A stretch of DNA of 64,000 bases, taken from contig NZ_CP140772.1 in NCBI RefSeq assembly GCF_037893185.1, forward strand, positions 620,001 through 684,000, written 5' to 3'. Both the position numbers and the translations under genes were made by a program. This DNA is from Chitinophaga sp. 180180018-3. Lineage in GTDB: Bacteria; Bacteroidota; Bacteroidia; Chitinophagales; Chitinophagaceae. Below are positions 53,121-62,957 of the stretch, piece after piece. Each line of letters opens with the position of its first letter. Position 1 is the stretch's first letter. The notes under the pieces are model-generated. The model saw nothing but the letters and a program-made list of their open reading frames with translations, had not been told where the DNA came from and did no database searches.

Positions 53121-54410
53121 TCAGCGCAGTTCCCAATCGATCAGCTGATTATGCCACTCCTGGCGGTAAGGAGTGGTTACCTTGATATAATTATCAGTGT
53201 AGCCCTCCATCATACCATCTTTACCGAGAGATTCGAACAGCACCTCGCGGGTTTCGTTAAGGTGTTGTTCATTGAAATATTGTTGTTTCTTATGACTAAG
53301 ATTGCGTAATATCTTATTCCGTTCGTTGCGGATATGAACGGGTACTACTGGTTTTATATCCAGTGCGGTGGTATTAGCACGCTCGGAGTAGGTAAACACG
53401 TGGAGATAGGTAACATCGAGGCCATGCAGGAAATCGTAGGTTTCGTGAAAGTGGGCATCGCTCTCGGAAGGAAAGCCCACAATAACGTCTACGCCGATAG
53501 CGCAATGAGGCATCTTTTCCTTAATGAGCGCTACTTTTTCGGCATACAGTTCACGACGGTACCTGCGCCGCATGAGGCCCAGTATTTCATTACTGCCGCT
53601 TTGCAGCGGAATATGGAAGTGCGGCATGAATCGCTGGCTGGCAGCCACAAACTCAATGATCTCGTTGCTGAGCAGATTGGGTTCTATAGAAGAGATGCGA
53701 TAGCGGGAAATACCTGCTACCTGGTCCAGTGCCTGTGCCAGTTCGAAAAAGGTTTCTTCTTTTTTCTTGCCACCTTCAAAGCCTTTACCAAAGTCGCCCA
53801 GGTTGATGCCCGTCAGCACAATTTCCTTTACGCCTGCAGCGGCCAGCTGATGGGCTTTTTCTACCACATTGGCAACACTGTCGCTGCGGCTTTTGCCTCT
53901 GGCCATCGGGATAGTACAGAATGAACAGGTATAATCACATCCGTCCTGTACCTTCAGGAAGGTACGGGTGCGATCGTTAGCTGAATGGGAGGCATGGAAA
54001 GTATTAACTTCTTCGATATCACAGGAACAGATCTTTGCATTATTGCCCTTGGTCAGGGTTTTCAAATGTTCGGTGATATTGAATTTTTCAGCAGCCCCCA
54101 GCACGAGATCCACTCCTTCAATGGAGGCAATTTCCTGTGGTTTCAGCTGGGCATAACAACCGGTAATCACGACCATACTTTCCGGGGCGCGGCGTTGTAT
54201 GCGCCTTACCAGCATACGGCATTCCTTATCGGCGTTGTCGGTAACAGAGCAGGTGTTGATAACATATACATCCGCCCGGCCTTCGAAATCCGTTTTAACA
54301 AAACCATCCTGTTCCAGTAACCTGCTCAGCGAGGAGGTCTCTGAAAAATTCAGCTTACAGCCGAGTGTATGAAATGCTACTGTTTTTACCTGTTCCATAA
54401 AGGGAGGCAA
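53121..54410 (-). CDS. mtaB: tRNA t6A37 methylthiotransferase MtaB
   Basis: 429 aa; Met5 (54398, MEQVKTVAF) is the likely start. N-terminal UPF0004 domain with cluster Cys in HTLGCKLNFSE and TGCYAQ, the radical-SAM triad in CDYTCSFCTIP, and a C-terminal TRAM region. It inserts a methylthio group into t6A at position 37 of tRNAs that read ANN codons. The full set of six cluster Cys is present. Confidence 0.95.
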   Translation of the reverse strand: MPPFMEQVKTVAFHTLGCKLNFSETSSLSRLLEQDGFVKTDFEGRADVYVINTCSVTDNADKECRMLVRRIQRRAPESMVVITGCYAQLKPQEIASIEGVDLVLGAAEKFNITEHLKTLTKGNNAKICSCDIEEVNTFHASHSANDRTRTFLKVQDGCDYTCSFCTIPMARGKSRSDSVANVVEKAHQLAAAGVKEIVLTGINLGDFGKGFEGGKKKEETFFELAQALDQVAGISRYRISSIEPNLLSNEIIEFVAASQRFMPHFHIPLQSGSNEILGLMRRRYRRELYAEKVALIKEKMPHCAIGVDVIVGFPSESDAHFHETYDFLHGLDVTYLHVFTYSERANTTALDIKPVVPVHIRNERNKILRNLSHKKQQYFNEQHLNETREVLFESLGKDGMMEGYTDNYIKVTTPYRQEWHNQLIDWELR

Positions 54411-54479
54411 AGTTAGGAACTTTTTATGTCATAGTTCGGTAAGGAATTTTAACTAATTTGCGCCCCATTGTGTCGCTAT

Positions 54480-54929
54480 ATGAAGTCCGTACAAAAATAC
54501 CTGCCGGTTTTACTACTTGCCCTGCTGCTGCTTGCTGGCTGGCAGCAAAAATGGTGGAAAAGCAATTCCACTTCTCCGACTCCCGGCGGGAGCCCGGTTG
54601 TTACCGGCAACAATGTTAACTCCGCAAATCCTTCCGGGAAAGACGAGGTCATCAACAGGCACGCCCACCTGGAGTATACAAAGCATGCTATTTGTCGCAT
54701 GGGGTGCCGTCATGTGACGGAGGCTGAGGTGCAGGAAATTCTTGCCAAAGGCGCCATTAACCCGGAAAAGTCGAATCCCAACGATCAGCCTTGTCCTACT
54801 TACGCCCTCGAAGGGTACTCCAGCGAGGGGCAGCACCTGCGGATTGTTTTTGCACCATGTGACCGGGAAAATGCCAAAGTAATCACCTGTATAGATCTCG
54901 ACAAGGACTGGACCTGTCATTGTGAATAG
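54480..54929 (+). CDS. DUF4258-family protein with membrane anchor
   Basis: 149 aa from the ATG at 54480. N-terminal membrane helix (LPVLLLALLLLAGW), a Ser/Thr/Pro-rich linker, then a DUF4258 domain (about 60-149) beginning HLEYTKHAICRMGCRHV and ending CIDLDKDWTCHCE. Four Cys in the domain could hold a metal or form disulphides. Function unknown. Confidence 0.8.
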   Translation: MKSVQKYLPVLLLALLLLAGWQQKWWKSNSTSPTPGGSPVVTGNNVNSANPSGKDEVINRHAHLEYTKHAICRMGCRHVTEAEVQEILAKGAINPEKSNPNDQPCPTYALEGYSSEGQHLRIVFAPCDRENAKVITCIDLDKDWTCHCE

Positions 54930-55010
54930 GCATGTACCATACCCACAAAATCCGCACAATTAGTAATTTTCTTCGTAGTTTTCCGCCTTAATTAATCACC
55001 AGAGGCGTTT

Positions 55011-55778
55011 ATGAATTTTTTACTGAAACCGTTGCGTGTTATTTATGTGATATACGCCGCTGTAACCTTTCTTGGCATTATGTTTCTCATATTACCACCT
55101 ATATTTCTGGCCTCTTTACTAGGCAGGCAGAAAGGGGGAAATATTATATTCTATTTTCTGCGTTTCTGGGCGCATGCTTGGTTTCCGCTGGTGGGCATGT
55201 GGGTAAGCCGCAAGTATTTGTGTGAGCGGGATAAAGAGCCTTGTATTTATGTAGTAAACCATCGTTCTTACCTGGATGCTGCCATTGCAGTAAAGGTGAT
55301 GAGGCTTCCGTTCCGTCCGCTTGGTAAGATAGAAATGTCGAAGATTCCATTCTTCGGTTTCATTTATAAAAATTCGGTAGTAGCAGTAGACCGCTCCAAT
55401 GCGGCTGCCCGTGCGCGCAGTGTGAGGGAGATGATGACGGCGTTAAAGGCCGGTATCTCCATACTCGTGTTCCCGGAAGGTACTACCAATGAAAGCGATC
55501 AACCGCTGCGCCCCTTTCATAATGGCGCATTCCGTATGGCCATAGAGCTGCAGATGCCTATAAAACCCGTATTATATCTCGATGCGGGAGAACGGCTACC
55601 GCATAAAGGCCCTATGCACATTTCCCCCGGGAAATGCCGGGTTGTGTTCCTGCCGCCAGTGTCGGTGAAAGGAATGACCCTCGATGATATCAATACCCTG
55701 AAACAACAGGTGCATGATATCATGGATACTGAGTTACGCAAATACAAAAAATATCCAGCCCTGCAACCAATAGGATGA
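55011..55778 (+). CDS. plsC: 1-acyl-sn-glycerol-3-phosphate acyltransferase
   Basis: 255 aa. N-terminal membrane helix (about 8-36), acyltransferase motif I NHRSYLD (HX4D, near residue 83), motif III FPEGTTNES near residue 155 and the KPVLYLDAGERLPHK region. It makes phosphatidic acid from lysophosphatidic acid at the inner membrane. Its stop codon overlaps the priA start by 4 bp (ATGA). Confidence 0.9.
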   Translation: MNFLLKPLRVIYVIYAAVTFLGIMFLILPPIFLASLLGRQKGGNIIFYFLRFWAHAWFPLVGMWVSRKYLCERDKEPCIYVVNHRSYLDAAIAVKVMRLPFRPLGKIEMSKIPFFGFIYKNSVVAVDRSNAAARARSVREMMTALKAGISILVFPEGTTNESDQPLRPFHNGAFRMAIELQMPIKPVLYLDAGERLPHKGPMHISPGKCRVVFLPPVSVKGMTLDDINTLKQQVHDIMDTELRKYKKYPALQPIG

Positions 55779-58216
55779 AGTACGCAGATGTAATATTGCC
55801 ATTGGCGTTACCTAAAAATTATACTTACGCTGTGCCTGAAAACATGGCCGCCACCCTGCAGGTGGGCAGCCGTGTAGCAGTGCAGCTGGGTAAGCAGAAA
55901 AAGTATGCAGGTATCGTAAAAGCTATCCATGAGCAGGCGCCTTTGTATAAAACAAAGCCACTGCTGGATATGCTGGATGCCAACCCTATCGTATATCCTA
56001 CACAGTTAGCCTTCTGGAACTGGATAGCTTCCTATTACATGTGCACAGAGGGAGAAGTGCTGAATGCCGCACTCCCGGCGCATCTCAAGCTTTCCAGTGA
56101 AACCCTGCTGTTATTCAACGATGCCTTTGGAGATGATTTTACTTCACTGGACGATGATGAATATCTCATCGCAGAAGCATTGCATATACGAAAGGAACTG
56201 CGTATCGAGGAAGTACAACTGATCCTCGACAAATCGGAAGTATATTCCGTTATCAAGAAACTGATTGAGAAGAAAGTATTGCTGGTATATGAGGAGCTGA
56301 AAGAAGTATATAAAGAGAAGAAAGAAAGCTATGTGCAGCTCCACGCCGAATACCAGCAGGATGAACAGCTGGAAGCGCTTTTCAATGAGCTGGGCAGAGC
56401 GCCTAAGCAAATGGAGCTGCTGCTGGCCTATCTGCATCTGCTGAAAACACAGGGAACAGTGTTGCAGCAAGAGTTGCTGAAGAAATCAGGCGCAACTACT
56501 GCACAGCTGAAAGGACTGGTCGACAAAGGAATTCTCTGGATTGAGAAACGTACTGTTGATCGCATTCCTACCGGTAAGGTAGATGCGCAGATCGATTTCA
56601 GCCTCAGCCCGGCGCAGGAAACAGCCCTGGCGGAAGTACGCCGGCATTTTACCGAAAAGCAGGTGACACTGCTGCATGGGGTTACCTCATCCGGTAAAAC
56701 ACAGGTGTATGTGAAACTGATGGAGGAATGCCTGGCTACAGGCAAGCAGGTATTGTATCTGCTGCCGGAAATAGGACTTACGGCCCAGGTAATCCGTCGC
56801 CTGCAAAAGCATTTTGGCAGCAGCATTGGTATTTATCATTCCCGCTTCAATAACAACGAACGGGTGGAAATATGGAACAAGGTGAAGTCTGGCGAGATCA
56901 GGATCATACTGGGCGCACGTTCCAGCCTGTTGCTTCCTTTCCGGGATCTTGGGCTTATTATACTCGACGAAGAACACGATACTTCTTATAAACAGCAGGA
57001 TCCTGCTCCCCGTTATCATGCGCGGGATGCTGCCATTTATTATGCCGGCCTGTTCAAGGCCAGGGTATTGCTGGGTTCCGCCACGCCTTCGCTGGAATCG
57101 TATTTTAATGCCCAACAGGGAAAATATGGCCTTGTTGAGTTGAAAGAACGCTTCGGTGGTATCGAAATGCCCGCCATCGAGATCGTGGACATCAGGAAGG
57201 AAATGGCGGAAAAAACAATGGACGGCCATTTCACCACTGCATTAAAGGATGCCATTAGTCAGAACATCGCAGATGGCAAGCAGGTAATCCTTTTCCAGAA
57301 CCGCCGCGGTTATGCTCCGTTTCTGTTGTGTACCACCTGTGGCTGGATCCCACATTGCAAGCAATGTGATGTTTCACTCACGTATCACCGGCATCAGGAT
57401 AAGCTGCATTGTCATTATTGCGGCACCCGTTATCCGTATGTGCATACCTGCGCTGCCTGTGGCTCTCAGACGATAGAACCTAAGAGCTTCGGTACCGAGA
57501 AAATAGAAGACGATCTGCAGGTAATATTTCCCGAGGCACGCATTGCCCGGATGGATGTGGATACGGTAAGGAATAAAGACAGCCATAATAAACTGATTCA
57601 GTTGCTGGAAGACCGCAGCATTGATATTCTCGTAGGAACCCAGATGGTAGTGAAGGGATTGGATTTTGAGAATGTGAACCTGGTAGGTATTCTCAGTGCT
57701 GATAACCTCCTGGGGTTTCCGGATTTCCGCGTAAACGAGCGCGCGTTCCAGATGATGGAGCAGGTAAGCGGTCGTGCCGGGCGCAAACACGGCACGGGTA
57801 AAGTATTAATACAGGCAAACAATACGCGGCATCCGATATTGCATTATGTAATGGCGCACGACTATAAAGCCATGTATGAGGCGGAGATCGCGGAGCGTAA
57901 GGAATTTGGTTACCCGCCTTTTTTCCGGTTGCTGAAATTAACTATCCGTCATAAAGATCAGATGGTAGCCGAACAGGCCGCCCGGATACTGGCCAGCTGG
58001 CTGCAACCGCATATTGGTGCACAATTGGTTGGGCCTGCGGCGCCGCTGGTGGCGAGGGTGCGCAACAATTACCTGCAGGAAATGCTGATCAAATTGCCCC
58101 GGGAAGCGAAGCTCATTGCACATATCAAACAGGTATTGCAGGAGTTTATTATACAGCTGAGAGCGGAGAAACGCTTCCGCACTGTAGCAATCATTCCGGA
58201 TGTAGACGGCGTATAG
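55775..58216 (+). CDS. priA: Primosomal protein N' (replication restart helicase)
   Basis: 813 aa. The N-terminal 3'-DNA-binding domain (about 1-110) is followed by a helicase core with Walker A GVTSSGKTQ near residue 304, DEEH near 403, and the zinc-binding insertion with eight Cys (CTTCGW through CAACGS, about 518-567). GTQMVVKGLDFENV and the QVSGRAGR motif lie further on. PriA reloads the replisome at stalled forks. Overlaps plsC by 4 bp. Confidence 0.97.
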   Translation: MKYADVILPLALPKNYTYAVPENMAATLQVGSRVAVQLGKQKKYAGIVKAIHEQAPLYKTKPLLDMLDANPIVYPTQLAFWNWIASYYMCTEGEVLNAALPAHLKLSSETLLLFNDAFGDDFTSLDDDEYLIAEALHIRKELRIEEVQLILDKSEVYSVIKKLIEKKVLLVYEELKEVYKEKKESYVQLHAEYQQDEQLEALFNELGRAPKQMELLLAYLHLLKTQGTVLQQELLKKSGATTAQLKGLVDKGILWIEKRTVDRIPTGKVDAQIDFSLSPAQETALAEVRRHFTEKQVTLLHGVTSSGKTQVYVKLMEECLATGKQVLYLLPEIGLTAQVIRRLQKHFGSSIGIYHSRFNNNERVEIWNKVKSGEIRIILGARSSLLLPFRDLGLIILDEEHDTSYKQQDPAPRYHARDAAIYYAGLFKARVLLGSATPSLESYFNAQQGKYGLVELKERFGGIEMPAIEIVDIRKEMAEKTMDGHFTTALKDAISQNIADGKQVILFQNRRGYAPFLLCTTCGWIPHCKQCDVSLTYHRHQDKLHCHYCGTRYPYVHTCAACGSQTIEPKSFGTEKIEDDLQVIFPEARIARMDVDTVRNKDSHNKLIQLLEDRSIDILVGTQMVVKGLDFENVNLVGILSADNLLGFPDFRVNERAFQMMEQVSGRAGRKHGTGKVLIQANNTRHPILHYVMAHDYKAMYEAEIAERKEFGYPPFFRLLKLTIRHKDQMVAEQAARILASWLQPHIGAQLVGPAAPLVARVRNNYLQEMLIKLPREAKLIAHIKQVLQEFIIQLRAEKRFRTVAIIPDVDGV

Positions 58217-58219
58217 GCG

Positions 58220-60193
58220 TTATTGTTTTACCAATATCAGATCCTGTAACTGAAGTACCTGCAGCCTTTTAAGCATCTTACCGAAAGTAGCCTTGGCGCT
58301 GCCTGTATAGTTTTCCTGACGATACCATTCGAGCGTAAAAATAGTCAGCTGATTCCCATTTTGCTCACACCTTATTTTGAATCCAATGGATGGAGAATTA
58401 CCGTCGGTGATATCTGCCGAAAAATCCTCTTTATTCGCTACTTTATAACCGTCGGGAATGGTGATGTGTATCCGTTTTTCCTGGTAGTACGGGAAAGTGA
58501 TCTGTACTGGCAGATCCGCTGGAGGAAGCGGTATGTCTACAGGCATGGTGCCTCCCAATAGCTGACCGAGGTGGAAGACCATACTGTTGTTTTTATTTTC
58601 AACGAGAGATGGAGTATTCAGCGTGCTGTTCAGGATCACGGGCTTATCGAGCGTCTGGTTATTAAACACTTCATTTTGTGTAGTAACGTTTACAGGCTTT
58701 CTCATTGCAGGCTCAAAAGGCAACAGGGAATTGTATATCCTGAATTTCGCCTCAGTAGCACCTCCAGCCTTGCCAAAGGCATCCTTTACATTACAGGCCG
58801 GAAAACCTCCGAACGATTGTTTCACGTCCCATACAGGGTCGCTGACTGATTTAAGTGTAGCATCCAGTGTAATGTTACTGAGCGTATACGCAGGAACCGG
58901 TGTTTCAATGAAATCGGTCAACACACGGCTTTGTTCATTTACAAGCGTATCGCGGCAACGTATGGCGGTCAAACCAGACCATAACGGCGGATAACACGGA
59001 AAGCGTGTATCCATATCCGTTGGTGCCAACGACTGTTGTACTGTCGGAAAGTACAGCAGGGTATGTTTAGGCAGCTGGTAATTAATCAGCTGGCTGTCGA
59101 TCGGAAGGTTATCGCGTGAGGAAGTGAAGAGTACCTGCGTTGGTATATTCAGTATATAGTAAGCAGCATTCAGCAACCGGGTCATACCAATCTTATCGGC
59201 CCTTCCGGAACGCAGGATAGTGCTGATGTCAGCGGTTTCTCCGGTTTCCATGGAAGGTACCAGCTGGTAGTTGGATTTTATATATTGTTCCACCAGGTAA
59301 ATCATCTGGGGAACCGGGAGGCGATACTTTACAAACGGCCATTTTTGTATTTCCTTTTCCAGTTGTTTGTATTCTGCTTTGGAGACAGCTACCAGCGGTA
59401 TATAATTATTTTCAGCGAACTGTTGCCAGTTCATGCGGGTAGTATCTTTGCCTTCTACAGCCTGTTGCAATGCGAAATCGATTCGTTTAAGCTGAGGCAG
59501 TACATAATACAGGCTGTTGTTGGGATAGGCCGGAAGATGGTTCATATGCAGCTGGTAGTAGCGGATTTCGCCGGCGGTGCTGTCTTTCAGCGGCGGTACG
59601 CCATGGCTGCTTTTGAATCTGAATGTCAGTGTTTTGGGCGCAATCAGGGTGAAGCTTACCTGGTTGCAGGGGATTTCCGACTGGAGGAAGTCGTTGCCGG
59701 AGTAATCGTATCTGACTTTGAGGCTCAGTTCATATTCCACCTGGCTGCCTTGTTCCAGCGCGAGGTTATTCACAATGATGGCTTTATTATCATCATTCAG
59801 GTCTATCATTCTTACCTCGTTATTGAGGTCAACTGTTTCGCCGCCCGGTTTGATCACACGTATGCGGAGGCCCCGGAGGCCTTCATTGGCATCGAATCCC
59901 ATGACGAGCCGGGTGAGACTGTCGGCCCCGGCTTTGGTATTGATCCGGATTTTCTTGTATATCGTCCGGTAGTGCGACCAGCCCATTTGCGGATTCTTAT
60001 CGCCTTTGCTGATATTGAAATCCCTTGATATCCTGTAATCCAGTATGGTATATGGTTCGTTGGAAGAAGGGAGTGTTTGCGGGTGTGGTTGTCCGTTCCG
60101 GGATTCCGGAAGATGGCTGTTACCTTGCGCCAGCATAGATAACGGAAGTATTGCAATACCTGCAACAGCCAGAAGGAGGATCCAATTTTTCAT
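58220..60193 (-). CDS. Secreted DUF3857/transglutaminase-like protein
   Basis: 657 aa from the ATG at 60193 (MKNWILLLAVAG); the frame runs to 60229 but that would overlap the next gene. A signal peptide ends near SMLAQ, a DUF3857 domain covers about 60-240, and a transglutaminase-like domain about 290-400 appears to lack a clear Cys-His-Asp triad, followed by a DUF3858-like end. Paralogues are common in Bacteroidota and are probably scaffold or peptide-binding proteins. Convergent with priA (3 bp). Confidence 0.8.
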   Translation of the reverse strand: MKNWILLLAVAGIAILPLSMLAQGNSHLPESRNGQPHPQTLPSSNEPYTILDYRISRDFNISKGDKNPQMGWSHYRTIYKKIRINTKAGADSLTRLVMGFDANEGLRGLRIRVIKPGGETVDLNNEVRMIDLNDDNKAIIVNNLALEQGSQVEYELSLKVRYDYSGNDFLQSEIPCNQVSFTLIAPKTLTFRFKSSHGVPPLKDSTAGEIRYYQLHMNHLPAYPNNSLYYVLPQLKRIDFALQQAVEGKDTTRMNWQQFAENNYIPLVAVSKAEYKQLEKEIQKWPFVKYRLPVPQMIYLVEQYIKSNYQLVPSMETGETADISTILRSGRADKIGMTRLLNAAYYILNIPTQVLFTSSRDNLPIDSQLINYQLPKHTLLYFPTVQQSLAPTDMDTRFPCYPPLWSGLTAIRCRDTLVNEQSRVLTDFIETPVPAYTLSNITLDATLKSVSDPVWDVKQSFGGFPACNVKDAFGKAGGATEAKFRIYNSLLPFEPAMRKPVNVTTQNEVFNNQTLDKPVILNSTLNTPSLVENKNNSMVFHLGQLLGGTMPVDIPLPPADLPVQITFPYYQEKRIHITIPDGYKVANKEDFSADITDGNSPSIGFKIRCEQNGNQLTIFTLEWYRQENYTGSAKATFGKMLKRLQVLQLQDLILVKQ

Positions 60194-60225
60194 ATGGGTT
60201 AAAGATAAGACGCAAAACCGGATTT

Positions 60226-60888
60226 TCACGAGGCGCCCATCAGCTGGATGGCGTCTGATTCATAGATGCTCACTCCGCCAATGGCTTCTTTGGCGGCAAT
60301 CATCATGGCATTGGCAACGGTGGCTGCCTTTATGCCCCTGTATTTTTTCCATTTGCCCTGCAGCAGGAAATAGAAAAGGAGGATCAGGTATTTACTGATC
60401 CATTCGCCAGGTCTGAATTCCTGCCGTTGTCCGAGGAGGAAAGATGGTCTGAAAATAGCTAAGCTTTGGAATTTTATATCCTGAACAGCCACTTCCATTT
60501 CTCCTTTGGTGCGCAGGTAAAAATTGCGGGATCGTTCATTGGCTCCGATGGAGGAGATCACGAGGAACTGGGAAACGCCCTGTGTATAGGCAATGGTGGC
60601 GCATCTTACGGGGATGGCATAATCCACCGCCCGGAAATTTTCCTGGGAGCCAGCTTTTTTGATAGTAGTGCCGATACAGCAAAACAGTATATCTCCCTGG
60701 AGCACTGAGGCAAGGGCTGCTTCATCATCAAAATCCACGATAATGCTTTCCAGCTTAGGACGGGCGTGGGCCCAGGGTTGCCGAACCAGTACTTTTACCT
60801 TACTGAATGCCGGATCCTGAAGCAAAGCCGCCACCAGGTGGGTGCCTGTTAGTCCGGTAGCACCAATAACAATCGCAGTTTTACTCAT
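60226..60888 (-). CDS. NAD(P)-binding SDR-like protein (HTATIP2/YwnB type)
   Basis: 220 aa. Rossmann motif GATGLTGTHLV at residues 9-19, then the NAD(P)H-binding fold with SSIGANERSRNFYLRTKGEME near residue 115-135 (Ser and YxxxK-like Lys) and a C-terminal segment typical of atypical short-chain dehydrogenases. Substrate unknown. It lies 32 bp upstream of the DUF3857 gene on the same strand. Confidence 0.83.
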   Translation of the reverse strand: MSKTAIVIGATGLTGTHLVAALLQDPAFSKVKVLVRQPWAHARPKLESIIVDFDDEAALASVLQGDILFCCIGTTIKKAGSQENFRAVDYAIPVRCATIAYTQGVSQFLVISSIGANERSRNFYLRTKGEMEVAVQDIKFQSLAIFRPSFLLGQRQEFRPGEWISKYLILLFYFLLQGKWKKYRGIKAATVANAMMIAAKEAIGGVSIYESDAIQLMGAS

Positions 60889-60924
60889 GTAAATGGATTA
60901 TGGAATTTCTAAATGATTTGCGGC

Positions 60925-60932
60925 TATCTTTG
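60925..60932 (+). promoter_or_regulatory. murB promoter, -7 element
   Basis: TATCTTTG, an exact TAnnTTTG match, 22 bp before the murB ATG. Confidence 0.55.
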
Positions 60933-60954
60933 CTAACCATAAAATTACGCTATT

Positions 60955-61971
60955 ATGCAGGTATCAGAAAATGTTCTGCTCAAATCATATAATACTTTCG
61001 GTATAGAGGCTGTGGCACGCTATTTTGCACCGTTTTCCGATGCAGACGAGTTGCTGGCACTGACAGCAGAACAGCAGGCTTCCGGCCTGCCCCACATGAT
61101 ACTGGGAGGAGGGAGCAATATCCTTTTCACCAAGGATTTCAACGGCTGGGTATTAAAGAATGAGATCAAAGGGATCAGTATCATCGGAGAAGATAACGAC
61201 TACGTATATGTGAAAGCCGGCGCAGGGGAGAACTGGCATGGCTTTGTACAATATTGCATTGGGCAGCAGCTGGCCGGTCTCGAAAATTTGTCGCTGATCC
61301 CCGGCAATGTGGGCGCCAGCCCCATGCAGAATATAGGGGCATATGGAGTAGAGATCAAAGATGTGTTTCATGAACTAACAGCCCTGCACCTGCACGACAA
61401 GCAGGTAGTAACTTTCCGGAACAGCGATTGCCACTTTGGCTACCGCGAAAGTGTATTTAAAAGAGCATACCGTAATCAGTTTGCGATACTGTCGGTCACC
61501 TACCGGCTCAGCAGGCAGCCGCACTTCAATACCAGCTATGGCGCTATCAACGAAGAGCTGCAGCGCATGAATGTGCAGGAGCTGTCGATCCAGGCTATCA
61601 GCCAGGCGGTGATCAATATCCGGAGCTCTAAGTTGCCCGACCCGGCAAAGATTGGCAATGCCGGCAGTTTCTTCAAGAATCCGACCATTGGTAAAGCACA
61701 ATATGAAGCGCTGCGCGCCACCTTCCCGCAGATCGTTGCCTACCCGGTAGCAGACGATCATTTCAAGCTGGCTGCCGGCTGGCTGATAGAACAATGCGGC
61801 TGGAAGGGCTTCCGCCGCGGAGATGCAGGTGTACATGCCCGCCAGGCATTAGTGCTGGTAAATTACGGCCACGCCCATGGCAATGAAATATATGCACTCT
61901 CCCAGGAAATACTGGAAAGTGTAAAAGAGAAATTCGGAGTAGACCTGGAAAGAGAGGTGAATATAGCATAG
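60955..61971 (+). CDS. murB: UDP-N-acetylenolpyruvoylglucosamine reductase
   Basis: 338 aa. FAD-binding region GGGSNILFTKDF (residues 46-57), GNVGASPMQNIGAYGVEI near residue 118, the catalytic Ser in GNAGSFFKNP near residue 237 and the late Glu. The length and the long C-terminal lobe match the E. coli type I enzyme. It reduces the enolpyruvyl group to form UDP-MurNAc in peptidoglycan synthesis. Convergent with the YpdA-like gene (3-bp gap). Confidence 0.96.
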   Translation: MQVSENVLLKSYNTFGIEAVARYFAPFSDADELLALTAEQQASGLPHMILGGGSNILFTKDFNGWVLKNEIKGISIIGEDNDYVYVKAGAGENWHGFVQYCIGQQLAGLENLSLIPGNVGASPMQNIGAYGVEIKDVFHELTALHLHDKQVVTFRNSDCHFGYRESVFKRAYRNQFAILSVTYRLSRQPHFNTSYGAINEELQRMNVQELSIQAISQAVINIRSSKLPDPAKIGNAGSFFKNPTIGKAQYEALRATFPQIVAYPVADDHFKLAAGWLIEQCGWKGFRRGDAGVHARQALVLVNYGHAHGNEIYALSQEILESVKEKFGVDLEREVNIA

Positions 61972-61974
61972 CTA

Positions 61975-62943
61975 CTAACCACTGTTCCTGATATGCGCAA
62001 TTATTTTCTGCGCATGATCGCGCGAGTTTTCTATAAACCATACATGGGTGTTCATCCCGCCGCACACAACGCCCGCCAGATAAATACGGGGCATGTTGGT
62101 TTCCATTGTAGCCGGGTTGTAAGCCGGCAACTTCAGGTCATCGGCAGAGAGGGCGATCCCTGTTTTTTCCAGTAGTCCGAAATTGGGCTGGTAACCTGTC
62201 ATGGCAATGACGAAATTGTTTGGAATGGTGACTATTCCTTCAGGAGTAGCGATATCAACTTCTTTTTCGCGGATGGCTTGCAGGGAAGAATGAAAGTATG
62301 CTCTGATGGAGCCTTCTTTGATCCTGTTTTCTATATCCGGTTTTACCCAGTATTTCACTCTCGATCCGATACCTTCCTGGCGAATGACCATTGTGACCCT
62401 GGCGCCTTTGCGGTAGGTTTCCAGTGCTGCGTCTACAGCAGAGTTATGGGCGCCCACTACCACTACATCCTGTGTGGAGTAGAAGTGTGGATCTTTGTAA
62501 TAATGCGTCACTTTCGGGAGATGCTCCCCGGGGATATTGAGCATGTTGGGAATATCATAAAAGCCGGTGGCAATCACTACATGCCTGGCATGATATAATC
62601 CCTTGTTGGTCGTAATCTTGTATTCACCGGCGTTGGGAGTGATCTGTTCTACTGTTTCAAACAGTTTTATACTGAGCAGGTTGGAGGTAGCTACCCTACG
62701 GTAATATTCCAGTGCTTCCGGCCTGGTAGGCTTGGGATTGATGGAAACAAACGGAACATTGCCTATTTCCAGTCGTTCGGAAGTGGAAAAGAAGGTCATA
62801 TACAGCGGGTAGTTATAAAGAGAATTTACCACACAGCCTTTTTCCACAATCACATAGGTTAGCCCGGCTCTCTGGGCTTCCAGACCGCAGGCAAGCCCGA
62901 TGGGGCCTCCACCTACGATCAGTACATCAAATGCAGCGTTCAT
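61975..62943 (-). CDS. YpdA-like FAD/NAD(P)-dependent disulfide reductase
   Basis: 322 aa. FAD motif VGGGPIGLACGLEAQ (residues 10-24), the NADPH motif VVGAHNSAVDAALE near residue 165 and the FVIAMTGYQPNF segment near residue 250. There is no CxxC pair, which fits YpdA, the putative bacillithiol disulfide reductase, rather than thioredoxin reductase. The thiol substrate in this organism is not shown by the window. The amidotransferase gene lies 14 bp upstream on the same strand. Confidence 0.88.
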   Translation of the reverse strand: MNAAFDVLIVGGGPIGLACGLEAQRAGLTYVIVEKGCVVNSLYNYPLYMTFFSTSERLEIGNVPFVSINPKPTRPEALEYYRRVATSNLLSIKLFETVEQITPNAGEYKITTNKGLYHARHVVIATGFYDIPNMLNIPGEHLPKVTHYYKDPHFYSTQDVVVVGAHNSAVDAALETYRKGARVTMVIRQEGIGSRVKYWVKPDIENRIKEGSIRAYFHSSLQAIREKEVDIATPEGIVTIPNNFVIAMTGYQPNFGLLEKTGIALSADDLKLPAYNPATMETNMPRIYLAGVVCGGMNTHVWFIENSRDHAQKIIAHIRNSG

Positions 62944-62957
62944 ACGATCATCTTTTT